A DNA stretch of 64,000 bases from Ruminococcus sp. 210702-SL.1.03 (lineage in GTDB: Bacteria; Bacillota; Clostridia; Oscillospirales; Ruminococcaceae): the NCBI RefSeq assembly GCF_020559915.1, contig NZ_JAJCLZ010000005.1, positions 62,001 through 126,000 of the forward strand. The letters are read 5' to 3'. Of the stretch, positions 16,113 to 24,860 are shown in pieces (the stretch's first letter is position 1; each line of letters opens with the position of its first letter). The notes below the pieces were generated by a model. The model worked only from the letters and a program-made list of their open reading frames with translations, was not told where the DNA came from and made no database searches. The position numbers and the translations under genes were made by a program.

Positions 16113-18164
16113 GTGAGATCTATACGTTCAAAAATCATGCTCGCCATGCTTTCACTGGCTTTGGGAATATCAGTGCTGCTGTGCGTGATCTTCCTTATAT
16201 ACATTAACATTTCCACGAAGCACACGCTGGCTGTTACGATGCGCTCGCTCGCAAGCGAAACAGCCGTGAGCTTTGACTACATGATAAACGAATATATCGA
16301 GCGCGCAAGCCGCGTGGCGCTCGATGCCGATTACGAAGCGCTTGATACGCCGCAGAAAAAAACAGCCGCTTTAGACGAAGCTTTCAGCGACAACGCCCTC
16401 ATCAGCGACTTTGCGGTGTACTCTTCATCAGGTTCGCAGCTGGATTCAGACGGCTCGCGCTGCGCAGACGTTATCACCGAAAACGACATTTGGAACGCCG
16501 CAAAGCGCAAGACGGCTACCCTTACCGACATCGTAACAGTAGACAACGAGAACTTCTTCGCTATACTTGTGCCTTCTAACGATGCTACCTTCATTTCGGC
16601 GATAGTTCTGAACTGCACATCTATCAACGAGACGCTGATAGCGGACGACGAACTGAACAGCACAGTATACATTATAGAGAATAACGGTGAGATAATATTC
16701 CAGTCTAACTCTTCAGGCACGAAATACGCGAACAGAAATCCGATAGAGCTTGCTAAAACCGACGAGAATTACCAGAGCATGGCTGACGCTTTCAGCAACG
16801 CGCTCAACGGCAAAAACGGCAGCACCGAGTACGAGCTTTCAAAAGAGGACTACGCGGTGGGCTACTCAGCAGTTTCAAACTTTGGCGGAACGCTTATCGC
16901 GAGCGTACCGACAAGCAGCTTCAACGCCATGACGGCAACATCAATGCGCGTGATGATTCTTGTTGCGGCAAGCGTTATAATCGTAACATTGCTGGTTTCT
17001 GTGCTCTTTGCACGCAGCATCTCTCACCCGATAGTTTCCACAACGCAGCGTTTGCGCAAGCTTTCTCAGGGCGATATCTCCACCCGCGTAGACGTTTGGT
17101 ACTCGCGCGACGAGTTAGGCATACTTTCCAACTCGCTTGAAGAAACGATAGTCAGCCTGCGCCAATACATCAATCTGATACAAGTAGCGCTCCAGCAGAT
17201 CGCCGAGGGCAACCTCTGCCACCGCATGGAGGGCAACTTCAAGGGCGATTTCCTCAAGATAAAGACTACGTTCAACGAGATTTTCGAGTCGCTTTCCGAA
17301 ACCTTCGACTCTATCAACCACTCCGCCGAGCAGGTGACATCGGGAGCGGTTCAGGTTTCCAACTCGGCTCAGGCGCTTTCGCAGGGCGCGACGCAGCAGG
17401 CAAGCGCCATCGAAGAGCTTTCGGCTACGCTGGGCGGCGTTTCGGATCAGGTAGCACGCAACTCCAGCGACGCTAAGGACGCGTACCGCCGCGTAAGCGA
17501 CAACTCGACCGCGATCTCAAACTGCAACAGCGATATGTCGAATATGCTGGAGGCTATGGAGCTGATAAATCAGACTTCCTCCGAAATTGCAAACATCATC
17601 AAGGTCATCGACGAGATCTCGTTCCAGACCAACATACTCGCGCTGAACGCGGCGGTAGAGGCGGCACGCGAAGGCTCGAAGGGCTTCGGCGTAGTTGCGG
17701 ACGAAGTACGTCAGCTCGCGACAAGATCGGCGGAGGCGGCAAAGCAGAGCTCGGCGCTTATCGAGCGCTCGGCGAACGCTGTAAAGCGCGGCACGGCGAT
17801 CGCGCAGGAAACTGCAAAGTCGCTTGAAAATACAGTTAAGAGCAGCGACAAAATACAGGAACTGATGAAGAACATCGCAGACGCCTCGGCTGAGCAGTCG
17901 GAGGCGATCTCGCAGATAAACACGGGCGTTGACCAGATCTCGGCGGTAGTTTCTGCCAACACAGCTACTGCTATCGGCTCAGCTTCCGCAAGCGAAGAGC
18001 TTTCGGGACAATCGCTGATACTCAAGAACATGATAGCAAGATTTAAGCTTTCCGACAAGCCCGGCGACGAACTGCCGAGCGACAATGACGGCGACGAAAC
18101 GCAGGAAAATGAAGAGGAAGAGCAGATCAAAATAGATCTCGACGACAAAGACGACAAGTACTAA
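16113..18164 (+). CDS. Methyl-accepting chemotaxis protein
   Basis: A 683-residue receptor. TM1 is at about 8-30, an extracellular sensor of about 240 residues (probably Cache-like) follows, TM2 is at about 283-305, then HAMP, and the signalling hairpin tip lies near residue 515 ([21 protein letters not shown], cited as a family match in shorter form [17 protein letters not shown]). The tail of about 40 residues is very acidic and lacks an obvious CheR-docking pentapeptide. The start is GTG at 16113 behind GGGGG. No che or flagellar genes are in the window, so motility cannot be judged; the receptor may feed a distant chemosensory pathway. Confidence 0.92.
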   Translation: MRSIRSKIMLAMLSLALGISVLLCVIFLIYINISTKHTLAVTMRSLASETAVSFDYMINEYIERASRVALDADYEALDTPQKKTAALDEAFSDNALISDFAVYSSSGSQLDSDGSRCADVITENDIWNAAKRKTATLTDIVTVDNENFFAILVPSNDATFISAIVLNCTSINETLIADDELNSTVYIIENNGEIIFQSNSSGTKYANRNPIELAKTDENYQSMADAFSNALNGKNGSTEYELSKEDYAVGYSAVSNFGGTLIASVPTSSFNAMTATSMRVMILVAASVIIVTLLVSVLFARSISHPIVSTTQRLRKLSQGDISTRVDVWYSRDELGILSNSLEETIVSLRQYINLIQVALQQIAEGNLCHRMEGNFKGDFLKIKTTFNEIFESLSETFDSINHSAEQVTSGAVQVSNSAQALSQGATQQASAIEELSATLGGVSDQVARNSSDAKDAYRRVSDNSTAISNCNSDMSNMLEAMELINQTSSEIANIIKVIDEISFQTNILALNAAVEAAREGSKGFGVVADEVRQLATRSAEAAKQSSALIERSANAVKRGTAIAQETAKSLENTVKSSDKIQELMKNIADASAEQSEAISQINTGVDQISAVVSANTATAIGSASASEELSGQSLILKNMIARFKLSDKPGDELPSDNDGDETQENEEEEQIKIDLDDKDDKY

Positions 18165-18201
18165 TATAAATATTTGAAACCGAAACAGGAGGGTTCAAAA
18201 C

Positions 18202-19281
18202 ATGAAAAGAAGAATTGGAATTTTAACGAGCGGCGGCGACTGCCCCGGACTGAACGCGACCATACGCGGTGTGGCGAAAGCTTGCTATGAAAAATTTGGC
18301 AGCGATGTAGAGATCATCGGCATACAGGACGGCTACTCGGGACTGATAAACAACCAGTGCAAAATTATGCAGCCCTCAGATTTTTCGGGAATTTTGACCA
18401 CCGGCGGTACGATCTTCGGTACAAAACGCACGCCTTTCAAGATGATGAAAGTGGTCGAAGAGGATAATGTTGACAAAGTTAGAAATATGAAAAAAACTTA
18501 CAAAGACCAGAAGTTGGACTGCCTACTCACTCTTGGCGGCAATGGCACGCACAAGACGGCTAATCTGCTTGCCGAAGAGGGACTGAACGTCATCGGTCTG
18601 CCAAAAACGATCGACAACGATATTTGGGGCACGAGCGTGACTTTCGGCTTCCACACCGCAGTTGACATCGCGACCGACGTTATCGACCGCCTGCACACCA
18701 CCGCGAATTCGCACGGACGCATTCTTGTTGTCGAGATAATGGGCAACAAAGCTGGATGGCTGACGCTGTATTCGGGTATCGCGGGAGGCGCGGACATGAT
18801 CGTTATCCCCGAGATCCCCTACGATATCGACAAACTCTGCGCGGCGTGCGAAAAGCGTGCACAGCAGGGCAAGGGCTTCTCGATTCTTGCAGTTGCCGAG
18901 GGCGCATTTGACGTCGAAGAGGCGAAAATGAAGAAAAAAGAGCGTGCTAAGGCGCGCGCAGAGGCTGGAATCACGACCGCTTCAAACCGCATCGCGACCC
19001 AGATACAGACCTCGACCGGACTTGAAACACGCGTTTGTGTGCCGGGACATATGCTTCGCGGCGGCAGCCCGAGCGCTTATGACCGCATTCTTGCAACGCA
19101 ATTTGGCGTACACGCGGCTGAGCTGATCGCGCAGAACAAGTTTGGCTATGCGGTAGCAAAGATCGGCGACAAGATCTCTGAAAACAAGCTTTCGGACGTT
19201 GCAGGCAAAACTAAGTTCGTTCCCGCCGACGACCAGATGGTAAAGACAGCCAAAGACATCGGCATTTCGTTCGGCGACTAA
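18202..19281 (+). CDS. pfkA: 6-phosphofructokinase
   Basis: A 359-residue phosphofructokinase phosphorylating fructose 6-phosphate in glycolysis. The phosphate loop GILTSGGDCPGLN is at 6-18 and the catalytic TIDND is near 138. At the donor-specificity positions (E. coli Asp103, Gly104, Gly124) it reads Asn, Gly, Lys (LGGNGTHK and GLPKTIDND). Gly104 favours ATP, while Lys124 is typical of PPi enzymes, a combination seen in group III ATP enzymes. AGGAGG precedes the ATG. Ile codons are mainly ATC here, unlike the ATA-rich neighbours, which may reflect high expression. The Spo0A-like gene follows one base later. Confidence 0.93.
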   Translation: MKRRIGILTSGGDCPGLNATIRGVAKACYEKFGSDVEIIGIQDGYSGLINNQCKIMQPSDFSGILTTGGTIFGTKRTPFKMMKVVEEDNVDKVRNMKKTYKDQKLDCLLTLGGNGTHKTANLLAEEGLNVIGLPKTIDNDIWGTSVTFGFHTAVDIATDVIDRLHTTANSHGRILVVEIMGNKAGWLTLYSGIAGGADMIVIPEIPYDIDKLCAACEKRAQQGKGFSILAVAEGAFDVEEAKMKKKERAKARAEAGITTASNRIATQIQTSTGLETRVCVPGHMLRGGSPSAYDRILATQFGVHAAELIAQNKFGYAVAKIGDKISENKLSDVAGKTKFVPADDQMVKTAKDIGISFGD

Positions 19282-19282
19282 A

Positions 19283-20158
19283 ATGCGATACGACATTCAA
19301 AACTTGAATTTCCTAAGATACCCATATGGAGATGAAGCGATAATCGGCACACTGAAAGTAGTTGCTGTGCTCGACCAGTCAATGCAGATCGGCTCGCTCG
19401 TTTCGCATATATCGCACGATCAGATCTCGGTCAACGCAATGAAACCGTACGACAGCATTTCCGAACATTTCCGCATTTACCGACCCGACGTGCTGATAAT
19501 CAGCACCGATTCCGTCGATCTCGAATGGTTTATCGCGCTGACTCATGAGCTGGAGAGCGAATTGATGTACATGCCGATGCTGGTAAACATTGCGCAGAAA
19601 CGCACACCCGAACTTGACCGACTCGCGGCGAAGTACCAAGGATTTTACTTCATCAAACCACCGTTTGACCCTGCAGCACAAGCACGGCACATTGAAAAAT
19701 TTCTGATAACAAAGGTTGTCACGAAAGAGTTTTACTACAAAAAAGTGATTGAATGCATAAAGCTTACATTACGATCAATGCACTGTTCGCCAACAGCGGA
19801 GGGATTTGAACCACTGGCAGAAACTGTATTCCAAGTAGTTGTTAACCCATTTAAACGTTTCAACTTTGAGCGCGATGTTTACCCATCTATATCAAAAGAA
19901 CTAAAACTGACGACCGAATTCATTAAAATCAGCATTGACAGACTCATTGCAAACGCACTGCCTCAATTTACGGACGCTGAAACGAGCATTGCTTTTGAGG
20001 GTAACGATCTGAAAAACGAAATGCCTTCCAGCGCAGAATTTATCCACGCAGCGGCATTCATAACCTCATTTCCCTGTCGAAAGATCCTGCGAAACATTGA
20101 AGATGAACCTTTCTTTAAGGCCGGGGCACGAATAAAGTATTTTAAACCGACTTTTTAG
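19283..20158 (+). CDS. Spo0A-like protein with degenerate receiver domain
   Basis: A 291-residue protein. Residues 24-145 look like a CheY fold: one acid at Asp31, Ser74 where the phospho-Asp would be (PDVLIIS), and Lys125 kept (FYFIKPPFDP). Residues 152-262 resemble the Spo0A DNA-binding domain in order and spacing: an initial helix, GFEPL for GYLYL, VYPSISKEL for LYPDIAKK, a divergent recognition helix at about 210-222, and PSSAEFI for PTNSEFI. Phosphorylation at the usual site is not possible. The start lies one base after pfkA with no strong ribosome-binding site, suggesting coupling. Composition is more AT-rich than the neighbours. The Spo0A link is from visual alignment. Confidence 0.65.
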   Translation: MRYDIQNLNFLRYPYGDEAIIGTLKVVAVLDQSMQIGSLVSHISHDQISVNAMKPYDSISEHFRIYRPDVLIISTDSVDLEWFIALTHELESELMYMPMLVNIAQKRTPELDRLAAKYQGFYFIKPPFDPAAQARHIEKFLITKVVTKEFYYKKVIECIKLTLRSMHCSPTAEGFEPLAETVFQVVVNPFKRFNFERDVYPSISKELKLTTEFIKISIDRLIANALPQFTDAETSIAFEGNDLKNEMPSSAEFIHAAAFITSFPCRKILRNIEDEPFFKAGARIKYFKPTF

Positions 20159-20172
20159 TCGGTTTTTTTATA
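20144..20172 (+). terminator. Terminator of the pfkA unit
   Basis: Perfect 9-bp stem AAACCGACT/AGTCGGTTT with a TTTT loop and a run of T; it overlaps the stop codon of the Spo0A-like gene. Confidence 0.88.
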
Positions 20173-20182
20173 CACAAAACAA

Positions 20183-20210
20183 AAACGCTGCCGATCGCTC
20201 GACAGCGTTT
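20183..20210 (-). terminator. Terminator of the surface-protein gene
   Basis: Stem AAACGCTG/CAGCGTTT with an inner CGA/TCG, followed by TTTTTG on the minus strand, after the stop at 20249. Confidence 0.75.
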
Positions 20211-20248
20211 TATATTTAAAGAAGTTTATTCTTTACTAGTCGCTCAGA

Positions 20249-22075
20249 TTAGTCCTTCTTCTTGGAAACTGCCATAGCAGCACCAGCAAGGATCACACCA
20301 ACAGCGCCGAGTGCAGCAGCACCGGTAGAGGGGTTGGTATCAGTCTTGCCACCCTGAGAAGAGGTGGTGGAAGAAGTGGTGCCAGCTGCGCTGCTGCTTC
20401 CGGTGGAAGTAGTAGCATCAGAGGAAGAATCAGCCTCAGAAGAAGAATCAGCCTCAGAAGAGCTGTCCTCAGAAGAAGTCGACTCGCAAGAGCAGATTCC
20501 GCTCATGTCGCCAAGACCGGAAACGTCGAATACAAGATCAAGGTCAGTACCCTTGAGGTCTGCCAGATTGATAGGAGAATCAGCCTTGGTATCGCCGTAC
20601 TCGTTGTAGATCTCGATTCTGTAGCTGGTCTTGTTGTTTTCGATGTTGCCATACTTAACCTTTTTAGCGTCGAAATTGATTTCCTGACCGTCAACCTTTA
20701 CAGCCTTAAGAGTAGCTGCGAAGTCAGGGTACAGAAGCTCTCTGTCTTCGATAGTTTCGTCAGCAGCACCATCATATACGTCAGCGATGTCAACTACGAG
20801 AACAACTGCGCCGTCATAAGCGTCATTGTCCTTAACATTTCCATCGTCGTCTCTCAGAGTGTAGGAAAGGGTGTACTCTCCATCGCCCTCAATGTGAGTG
20901 GTGGACTTCCAGTCCTGAGGATACCAGCCGCCAGCAGCGAAACCGAGAGTAGCATCAAGCTCTACTACGTCAGCGCATCCGCATCCGCAAGCGCCGGCTG
21001 CTTCGTCCCAATTCTTGCAAGTATCAGAAGTGCATCCGCATCCGCAGGGGCACTCTACGACCTCAGCAGGCTCAGCAACAGTTACAGAGCTAATAGAAGC
21101 GTCGTAAGCAGAGAAGAGCAGTCCGCCGTAGTTATTATTTTCCTCATAAGCTTCACGAATTGCAGCTACACCCTCAGCAGTAATTGTAAATGTGAAGGAC
21201 TCAGCGTCAGCGTTGTAAACGAGTATAGAGCCATCGTTCTGGAGCAGAGGAGCACCGGTGTAGTCCTTGAGCTGCTCGTCAGTGTAGTTCTCCTTAGCCT
21301 CAAGACCCTTGATATACTCGGTCAGCTTAGGCCAGCCAGCAGCCATAATTCTGGGCGAGAGGATATGGTATGTATCATTGCCAAGAATCTTGTAGTTTAC
21401 AGTTACCTGCAGGTCCTTGCCCTCGGGAAGGTTTGCAAAATACTTGTAGTCTACAGAACCCTGCGAACCCCAAGCGCTGTACTCCTCAGCAGAGGTGTCA
21501 ACGGTCTGAGGAAGCTCATAAACTTCGCTGTCAGAAGAAGAATCGTCGCCGCCCTCGTTAACCTGTACGTCAGCAATGGTAGCTTCGAGAGTGAAGTCGC
21601 CAACAGCCTCGAGGTCAGCCCAGTTAGAGTCATAGCCGAACAGTGAAGCGGTTGTTTTAGTGATGGTCTCGCCATTGTTGTCCTTGCCGCCGAAGTCGAT
21701 AGCTACAGAACCGGACTTCTCATAGTCGCCTTCACCGGTAATTGTGTAATTAATGGTAGCGGTCACGGTCTCGCCTTCAGCAAGAGTAACATCATCGCCC
21801 ATGTAGAACTGGATGCCGGCATCACCGATAGTAGCATCGCTGCCCTTAGAAGCCTCAGCGAGGTCCTTTGCGTTGCCGGTCAGGGTGAGCTTTCCGTCAG
21901 CACTGAACTTGGTATCAACAGACTGCCAGTTCCAGGAGCCGTTGCCCATTACATAAACCTGCGCGCCAAAATTCTCAGCTTTTACTTCGGTAGCAGCGGA
22001 AGCGCTTACCATAGTAATGAGAGAAGCAGCGAAAGCAGTAGCCGAAAGTCCGGCCAGAATCTTAGTTGCTTTCAT
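20249..22075 (-). CDS. Large secreted surface protein with sortase-type C-terminus
   Basis: A 608-residue exported protein. The signal peptide (1-28) ends MVSASAA. Three beta-rich modules follow, with Trp and Asp/Gly-rich strands reminiscent of carbohydrate-binding modules. A short Cys-rich insert (about 337-365; CPCGCGC and CGCGC) separates the second and third. A Ser/Thr/Asp/Glu linker of about 55 residues leads to NPSTG, a hydrophobic helix and KKKD, a cell-wall sorting signal. Function is unknown; glycan binding is a guess from fold style. The gene has its own promoter and GGAGG site. Codon use is more uniform than in the neighbours, as expected for an abundant protein. Confidence 0.8.
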   Translation of the reverse strand: MKATKILAGLSATAFAASLITMVSASAATEVKAENFGAQVYVMGNGSWNWQSVDTKFSADGKLTLTGNAKDLAEASKGSDATIGDAGIQFYMGDDVTLAEGETVTATINYTITGEGDYEKSGSVAIDFGGKDNNGETITKTTASLFGYDSNWADLEAVGDFTLEATIADVQVNEGGDDSSSDSEVYELPQTVDTSAEEYSAWGSQGSVDYKYFANLPEGKDLQVTVNYKILGNDTYHILSPRIMAAGWPKLTEYIKGLEAKENYTDEQLKDYTGAPLLQNDGSILVYNADAESFTFTITAEGVAAIREAYEENNNYGGLLFSAYDASISSVTVAEPAEVVECPCGCGCTSDTCKNWDEAAGACGCGCADVVELDATLGFAAGGWYPQDWKSTTHIEGDGEYTLSYTLRDDDGNVKDNDAYDGAVVLVVDIADVYDGAADETIEDRELLYPDFAATLKAVKVDGQEINFDAKKVKYGNIENNKTSYRIEIYNEYGDTKADSPINLADLKGTDLDLVFDVSGLGDMSGICSCESTSSEDSSSEADSSSEADSSSDATTSTGSSSAAGTTSSTTSSQGGKTDTNPSTGAAALGAVGVILAGAAMAVSKKKD

Positions 22076-22158
22076 TTTAAAATTCCTCCATTAAAAAAAT
22101 TTTTTTCAAGTGCGAATATACCATGAGCGTATGACCCGCCCCTGATAATCATAGCTAT

Positions 22159-22187
22159 ATTATATCACATGTTTATCATATTTGCAA
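22159..22187 (-). promoter_or_regulatory. Sigma-A promoter of the surface-protein gene
   Basis: Minus-strand TTGCAA (22182-22187), 17-base spacer, TATAAT (22159-22164). A leader of about 75 bases follows. The rest of the 316-base gap (22076-22391) is AT-rich and shows only the WYL terminator hairpin. Confidence 0.75.
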
Positions 22188-22356
22188 TAGTCATTTTGAC
22201 TAAATCCATGATAAACCATCGTGCATTTTTACCAAATTGTAATCAATTTTCACCGTTTTTATACTAATATATGAAACTTTTTAAATATTATCTTCTAACA
22301 AATTAGCCGAATTTGTTAGACCATATGCAACAAAATTTCATATAGGATAATCGTTG

Positions 22357-22387
22357 AAAGGCGGAAAACTGCCGCGTTTCCGCCTTT
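22357..22387 (-). terminator. Hairpin terminating the DUF896-WYL operon
   Basis: Perfect 11-bp stem AAAGGCGGAAA/TTTCCGCCTTT with a 9-base loop, starting 4 bases after the WYL stop. The T tail is short, so termination may be partial. Confidence 0.65.
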
Positions 22388-22391
22388 GCTC

Positions 22392-23384
22392 TCAGCCCTC
22401 TGCGTAGATCTGCGAAAGCTTTTTCAGCCTTTCTCCCGCTATCTCAGCGGCGTACTGCGGCGCAAGAATCTTTGCGCCATCGCCCAGACCGAAAAGCCAG
22501 CCCCAGAAGTTTGGCGAGAGCTTGACTTCTGCTTCTATTGTAAAACAGCCGTCCTTTTCGCGGTGCATCTGTACCTTATCCCCAAATTTTTCGCACACCG
22601 CTTCCGTTAAGCTATCTATAAACTGTATTTTCAGCACTTCGGAAGTGCCCTCGCCGAGTTCTCCGCCCGATTTCAGACGGCGCAGCTCCCGCTCTTCCTC
22701 TTCGGTGAGCGGATGGCGCTTCTCGCTGCCGACGGCTATATCTGTAAGCCTTTCCGCGCGGTAACGGCATATCTTCTGCTGCTTTTCGCACCAGCAGATA
22801 ACGTAGTACCTCTCGCACTCCCAAACTATTTGGTAGGGCGATATAGTCACGCGCTCCTCTGCCCGCTTGCCGCCTTTTTTCTTCTCGCCCGAGTTATCAG
22901 TGCAGGTAAATTCGGCGCAGCGGTCGGAAAGTATAGCCTCCTGCAAAACGTCCACAGCGCGATACACGGCGTCAGACTGCGTTTTTGTGCGGTTCTCGTT
23001 ATGTATCGAGCGGCGCAGCCCGGGCGCGTGGTATTCGCTGGTAAGAGTTTGCAGCTTTTTGATTATCTCATTCGATCTTTTGATCGTCAAATATTTTGAG
23101 GAAGCCACAGCGTTAGCAAGCGCTTTCAGCTCCTCGTCGGTAAACAGCCGCTCGCCCATGTAATAAGCGTTAGAGTGGCCGATCTTAGTAGTTTCGATAT
23201 TCAGCCCCGCGTCGCACAGGGTAGCAATATCGTCATATATAGTCTTGCGCTCCGCCTTTATGCCCATAGCCCCGAGAATATCTATAAGCTGATTTCCCGT
23301 TATAGCGTGGCTCTCATCGGTGCGCTGATTAAAAAGCTGCTCCATTATAAGCAACTTTTGCTTCTGCTTTGATACGCCTGCCAA
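22392..23384 (-). CDS. WYL-domain transcriptional regulator
   Basis: A 330-residue regulator. Residues 1-80 form a winged helix (HAITGNQLIDILGAMGIKAERKTIYDDIATL). A WYL-type ligand domain follows at about 145-225 (ISPYQIVWECERYYVICWC and RYRAERLTDI, where the WYL triad itself is degenerate), then a WCX-like C-terminal domain. WYL proteins bind nucleotides or nucleic acids and control metabolism or stress responses. The start is a TTG at 23384 with GGGAGGG about 10 bases upstream. It lies 5 bases after the DUF896 gene, so the two form an operon. The target is unknown. Confidence 0.87.
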   Translation of the reverse strand: MAGVSKQKQKLLIMEQLFNQRTDESHAITGNQLIDILGAMGIKAERKTIYDDIATLCDAGLNIETTKIGHSNAYYMGERLFTDEELKALANAVASSKYLTIKRSNEIIKKLQTLTSEYHAPGLRRSIHNENRTKTQSDAVYRAVDVLQEAILSDRCAEFTCTDNSGEKKKGGKRAEERVTISPYQIVWECERYYVICWCEKQQKICRYRAERLTDIAVGSEKRHPLTEEEERELRRLKSGGELGEGTSEVLKIQFIDSLTEAVCEKFGDKVQMHREKDGCFTIEAEVKLSPNFWGWLFGLGDGAKILAPQYAAEIAGERLKKLSQIYAEG

Positions 23385-23389
23385 TTTAA

Positions 23390-23629
23390 TTAACCCTCCC
23401 CGCTCGTCTTTTTGCTTTTTTCCCCGAGCATATGTTCGTGCACTTTGGTGCAGCTGCCGTCGGGGTTTATGATCGTCGTGTTATTGAGCTGAGCGCGCAG
23501 TGAGCCCGTAACGGCTGCGCGGTACTCGTTTCTCAGTGCCTGTCTTTCGCTCTGCTCTTCGGGAGTAAGCTCCCTCTCGCGGGCGATGGCGGTGAGTTCC
23601 GACAATCTCGCAATTTTTTCACTCTCCAT
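23390..23629 (-). CDS. DUF896 (YnzC-like) small protein
   Basis: A 79-residue protein matching the DUF896 family: IARLSELTAIARERELTPEE, then RNEYRAAVTGSLRAQL and a downstream NPDGSCTKVH segment. The founding members form a three-helix bundle of unclear function; some are linked to SOS or stress regulons. The ATG at 23629 has AGGAG 8 bases upstream; a longer open frame to 23743 lacks such a site. It is the first gene of a unit with the WYL regulator. Confidence 0.88.
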   Translation of the reverse strand: MESEKIARLSELTAIARERELTPEEQSERQALRNEYRAAVTGSLRAQLNNTTIINPDGSCTKVHEHMLGEKSKKTSGEG

Positions 23630-23860
23630 AATTTTTTCTCCTCTTTCTTTCGTGCGCACCGTCTGCATACGCGGAGCTCCGCCCGAGGTCTTGCCCTCGG
23701 CACCGCCTTGAACGACTGCCCGAAAAAATACGGTATTACACAAGTACCGTTTCGGCGATCTGCTGATTTATTTTTTGGACTCTTGGCATTTTTAAGTCTT
23801 TTTCGCCATGCTTTTTGATATAAAAGTCCATAAAAAGTCCCACAAATCTGCCGTGAATAT

Positions 23861-23889
23861 ATTATACCACACTTTTCGTGAGATTTCAA
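23861..23889 (-). promoter_or_regulatory. Extended -10 promoter of the DUF896-WYL operon
   Basis: Minus-strand TTGAAA (23884-23889), 17-base spacer ending TGTGG, TATAAT (23861-23866). The leader to the ATG is about 225 bases and shows no recognised structure. Confidence 0.75.
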
Positions 23890-24011
23890 CGTTAATTTTG
23901 CACAAAGTGTCCGATAATTTTCCCTCAATTTATACAAAAAGCTCACCCGTTCATCACTAAGCGAAGCGCTTGCGGATGTTCTTCTCGGCGAACGGCGGCG
24001 GTTTAAAAATT

Positions 24012-24028
24012 TGCACAGAGTTTGTGCA
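24012..24028. repeat. Short inverted repeat upstream of the small-gene pair
   Basis: TGCACA, 5-base centre, TGTGCA. It lies about 30 bases before the -35 element at 24055 and could be an operator. Apart from this, the two promoters and the LexA-type box, the 598-base gap 23630-24227 shows no credible gene. Confidence 0.35.
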
Positions 24029-24054
24029 TTGTGTACAAAAATAGCTTTCCCCTC

Positions 24055-24082
24055 TTGACTTTTTGCGAAAATCGGTTATAAT
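24055..24082 (+). promoter_or_regulatory. Promoter of the coiled-coil/sigma-like gene pair
   Basis: TTGACT (24055-24060), 16-base spacer, TATAAT (24077-24082). Confidence 0.65.
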
Positions 24083-24097
24083 TAGACTTAGAGAAAA

Positions 24098-24109
24098 GAA
24101 CATTTGTTC
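24098..24109. promoter_or_regulatory. LexA/DinR-type SOS box
   Basis: GAACATTTGTTC fits the Gram-positive LexA pattern GAAC-N4-GTTC exactly, and flanking bases extend the palindrome to 9-bp arms. It begins about 15 bases after the -10 element, where bound LexA would block transcription. A hairpin in the leader RNA is an alternative reading. Confidence 0.55.
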
Positions 24110-24227
24110 TTTTATGAATTCAGTCGCCTCTTTCCACTCACCCCAAAATCTAGGAAGAAGCCGAAGCGCGGGCAGCCGCCTGCGCTGCAAAATGACGGCG
24201 TTTTGCGCCGAACGAAAGGAATATGCC

Positions 24228-24545
24228 ATGAGAAAAAAGAAAAATGCAAGAATTGCAAACGTTCAGACCCTCCCCGCGCCCTGCCCGCAGATCAGCACCG
24301 ACTTGCTTCGGCTGACCGAGCAGTACAGGCGCGACGAGGAGAACATCTCCCTACAGATAGAGAAGCTGCGTGCGAGGATAAAGCAGCGCCCCGAGCCGCA
24401 TGAGCTGGAGCAGCTTGAATTTCGCATCGACGTGCTGCTTTGCGAAAGGCGCGAGCTGCGCGCGGCTGCCGACCATATGCTCAGGCTCGCCGCGCCGCCC
24501 CCGCCAAGCCCAAGTCTGCTCGCAAGGGAGCGTGGCGCTTCGTGA
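24228..24545 (+). CDS. Small coiled-coil protein of unknown function
   Basis: A 105-residue protein. Residues 20-85 are charged and helical with a heptad-like pattern (LLRLTEQYRRDEENISLQIEKL, and LEQLEFRIDVLLCERREL), so a coiled coil is likely; the C-terminus is Pro-rich. AAAGGA lies 7 bases before the ATG. The stop overlaps the GTG of the next gene. No family is recognised. Paired with a sigma-like helix-turn-helix protein behind a LexA-type box, it resembles small gene pairs on mobile elements, but no integrase or other mobile gene is nearby. Confidence 0.6.
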   Translation: MRKKKNARIANVQTLPAPCPQISTDLLRLTEQYRRDEENISLQIEKLRARIKQRPEPHELEQLEFRIDVLLCERRELRAAADHMLRLAAPPPPSPSLLARERGAS

Positions 24546-24781
24546 GTCTGCTTTCGCGCCGCTGCATCGCGGGAAACTCTGAATATCTTGAAAATTTGAT
24601 AGAAAATGAATTGACCGAAAGGCAAAAATGTTATATAATTAAATATTACAGGGACGGCGAAACGGTGCGCTCGATAGCGCAGCAGCAGGGCGTTTGCCCA
24701 TCGACCGTGAGCAGGACTATCCGCCGCGGAATGGCGAAGCTGATGAAGACTGCCGAAGCCGCCCGCAGGCTGAGAAGCTGA
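24542..24781 (+). CDS. Sigma-70 region 4-like helix-turn-helix protein
   Basis: A 79-residue protein. Residues 20-70 (LTERQKCYIIKYYRDGETVRS, then IAQQQGVCPSTVSRTIRRGMAKL) form a sigma region 4-type helix-turn-helix with no region 2, so it binds DNA but is not a complete sigma factor. Such proteins are frequent in phages and conjugative elements of Clostridia. The likely start is GTG at 24542, in a GTGA overlap with the preceding stop and AGGGAG upstream. The two genes should be expressed together. Confidence 0.68.
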   Translation: MSLLSRRCIAGNSEYLENLIENELTERQKCYIIKYYRDGETVRSIAQQQGVCPSTVSRTIRRGMAKLMKTAEAARRLRS

Positions 24782-24860
24782 GATACATAAATTGTAAAAA
24801 ACACGCTCGGGTATACCTTATTAAACAGGGGGTTATCCGAGCGCAGAATGAGGGATACGC

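Noticed and set aside
23426..23437. Second LexA-type box GAGCATATGTTC
   Set aside because: The left half-site is GAGC instead of GAAC and it lies inside the DUF896 coding region.
23957..24229. Minus-strand 90-codon frame opposite the promoter of the small-gene pair
   Set aside because: It runs across a clear plus-strand promoter and LexA-type box, with no ribosome-binding site or known family.
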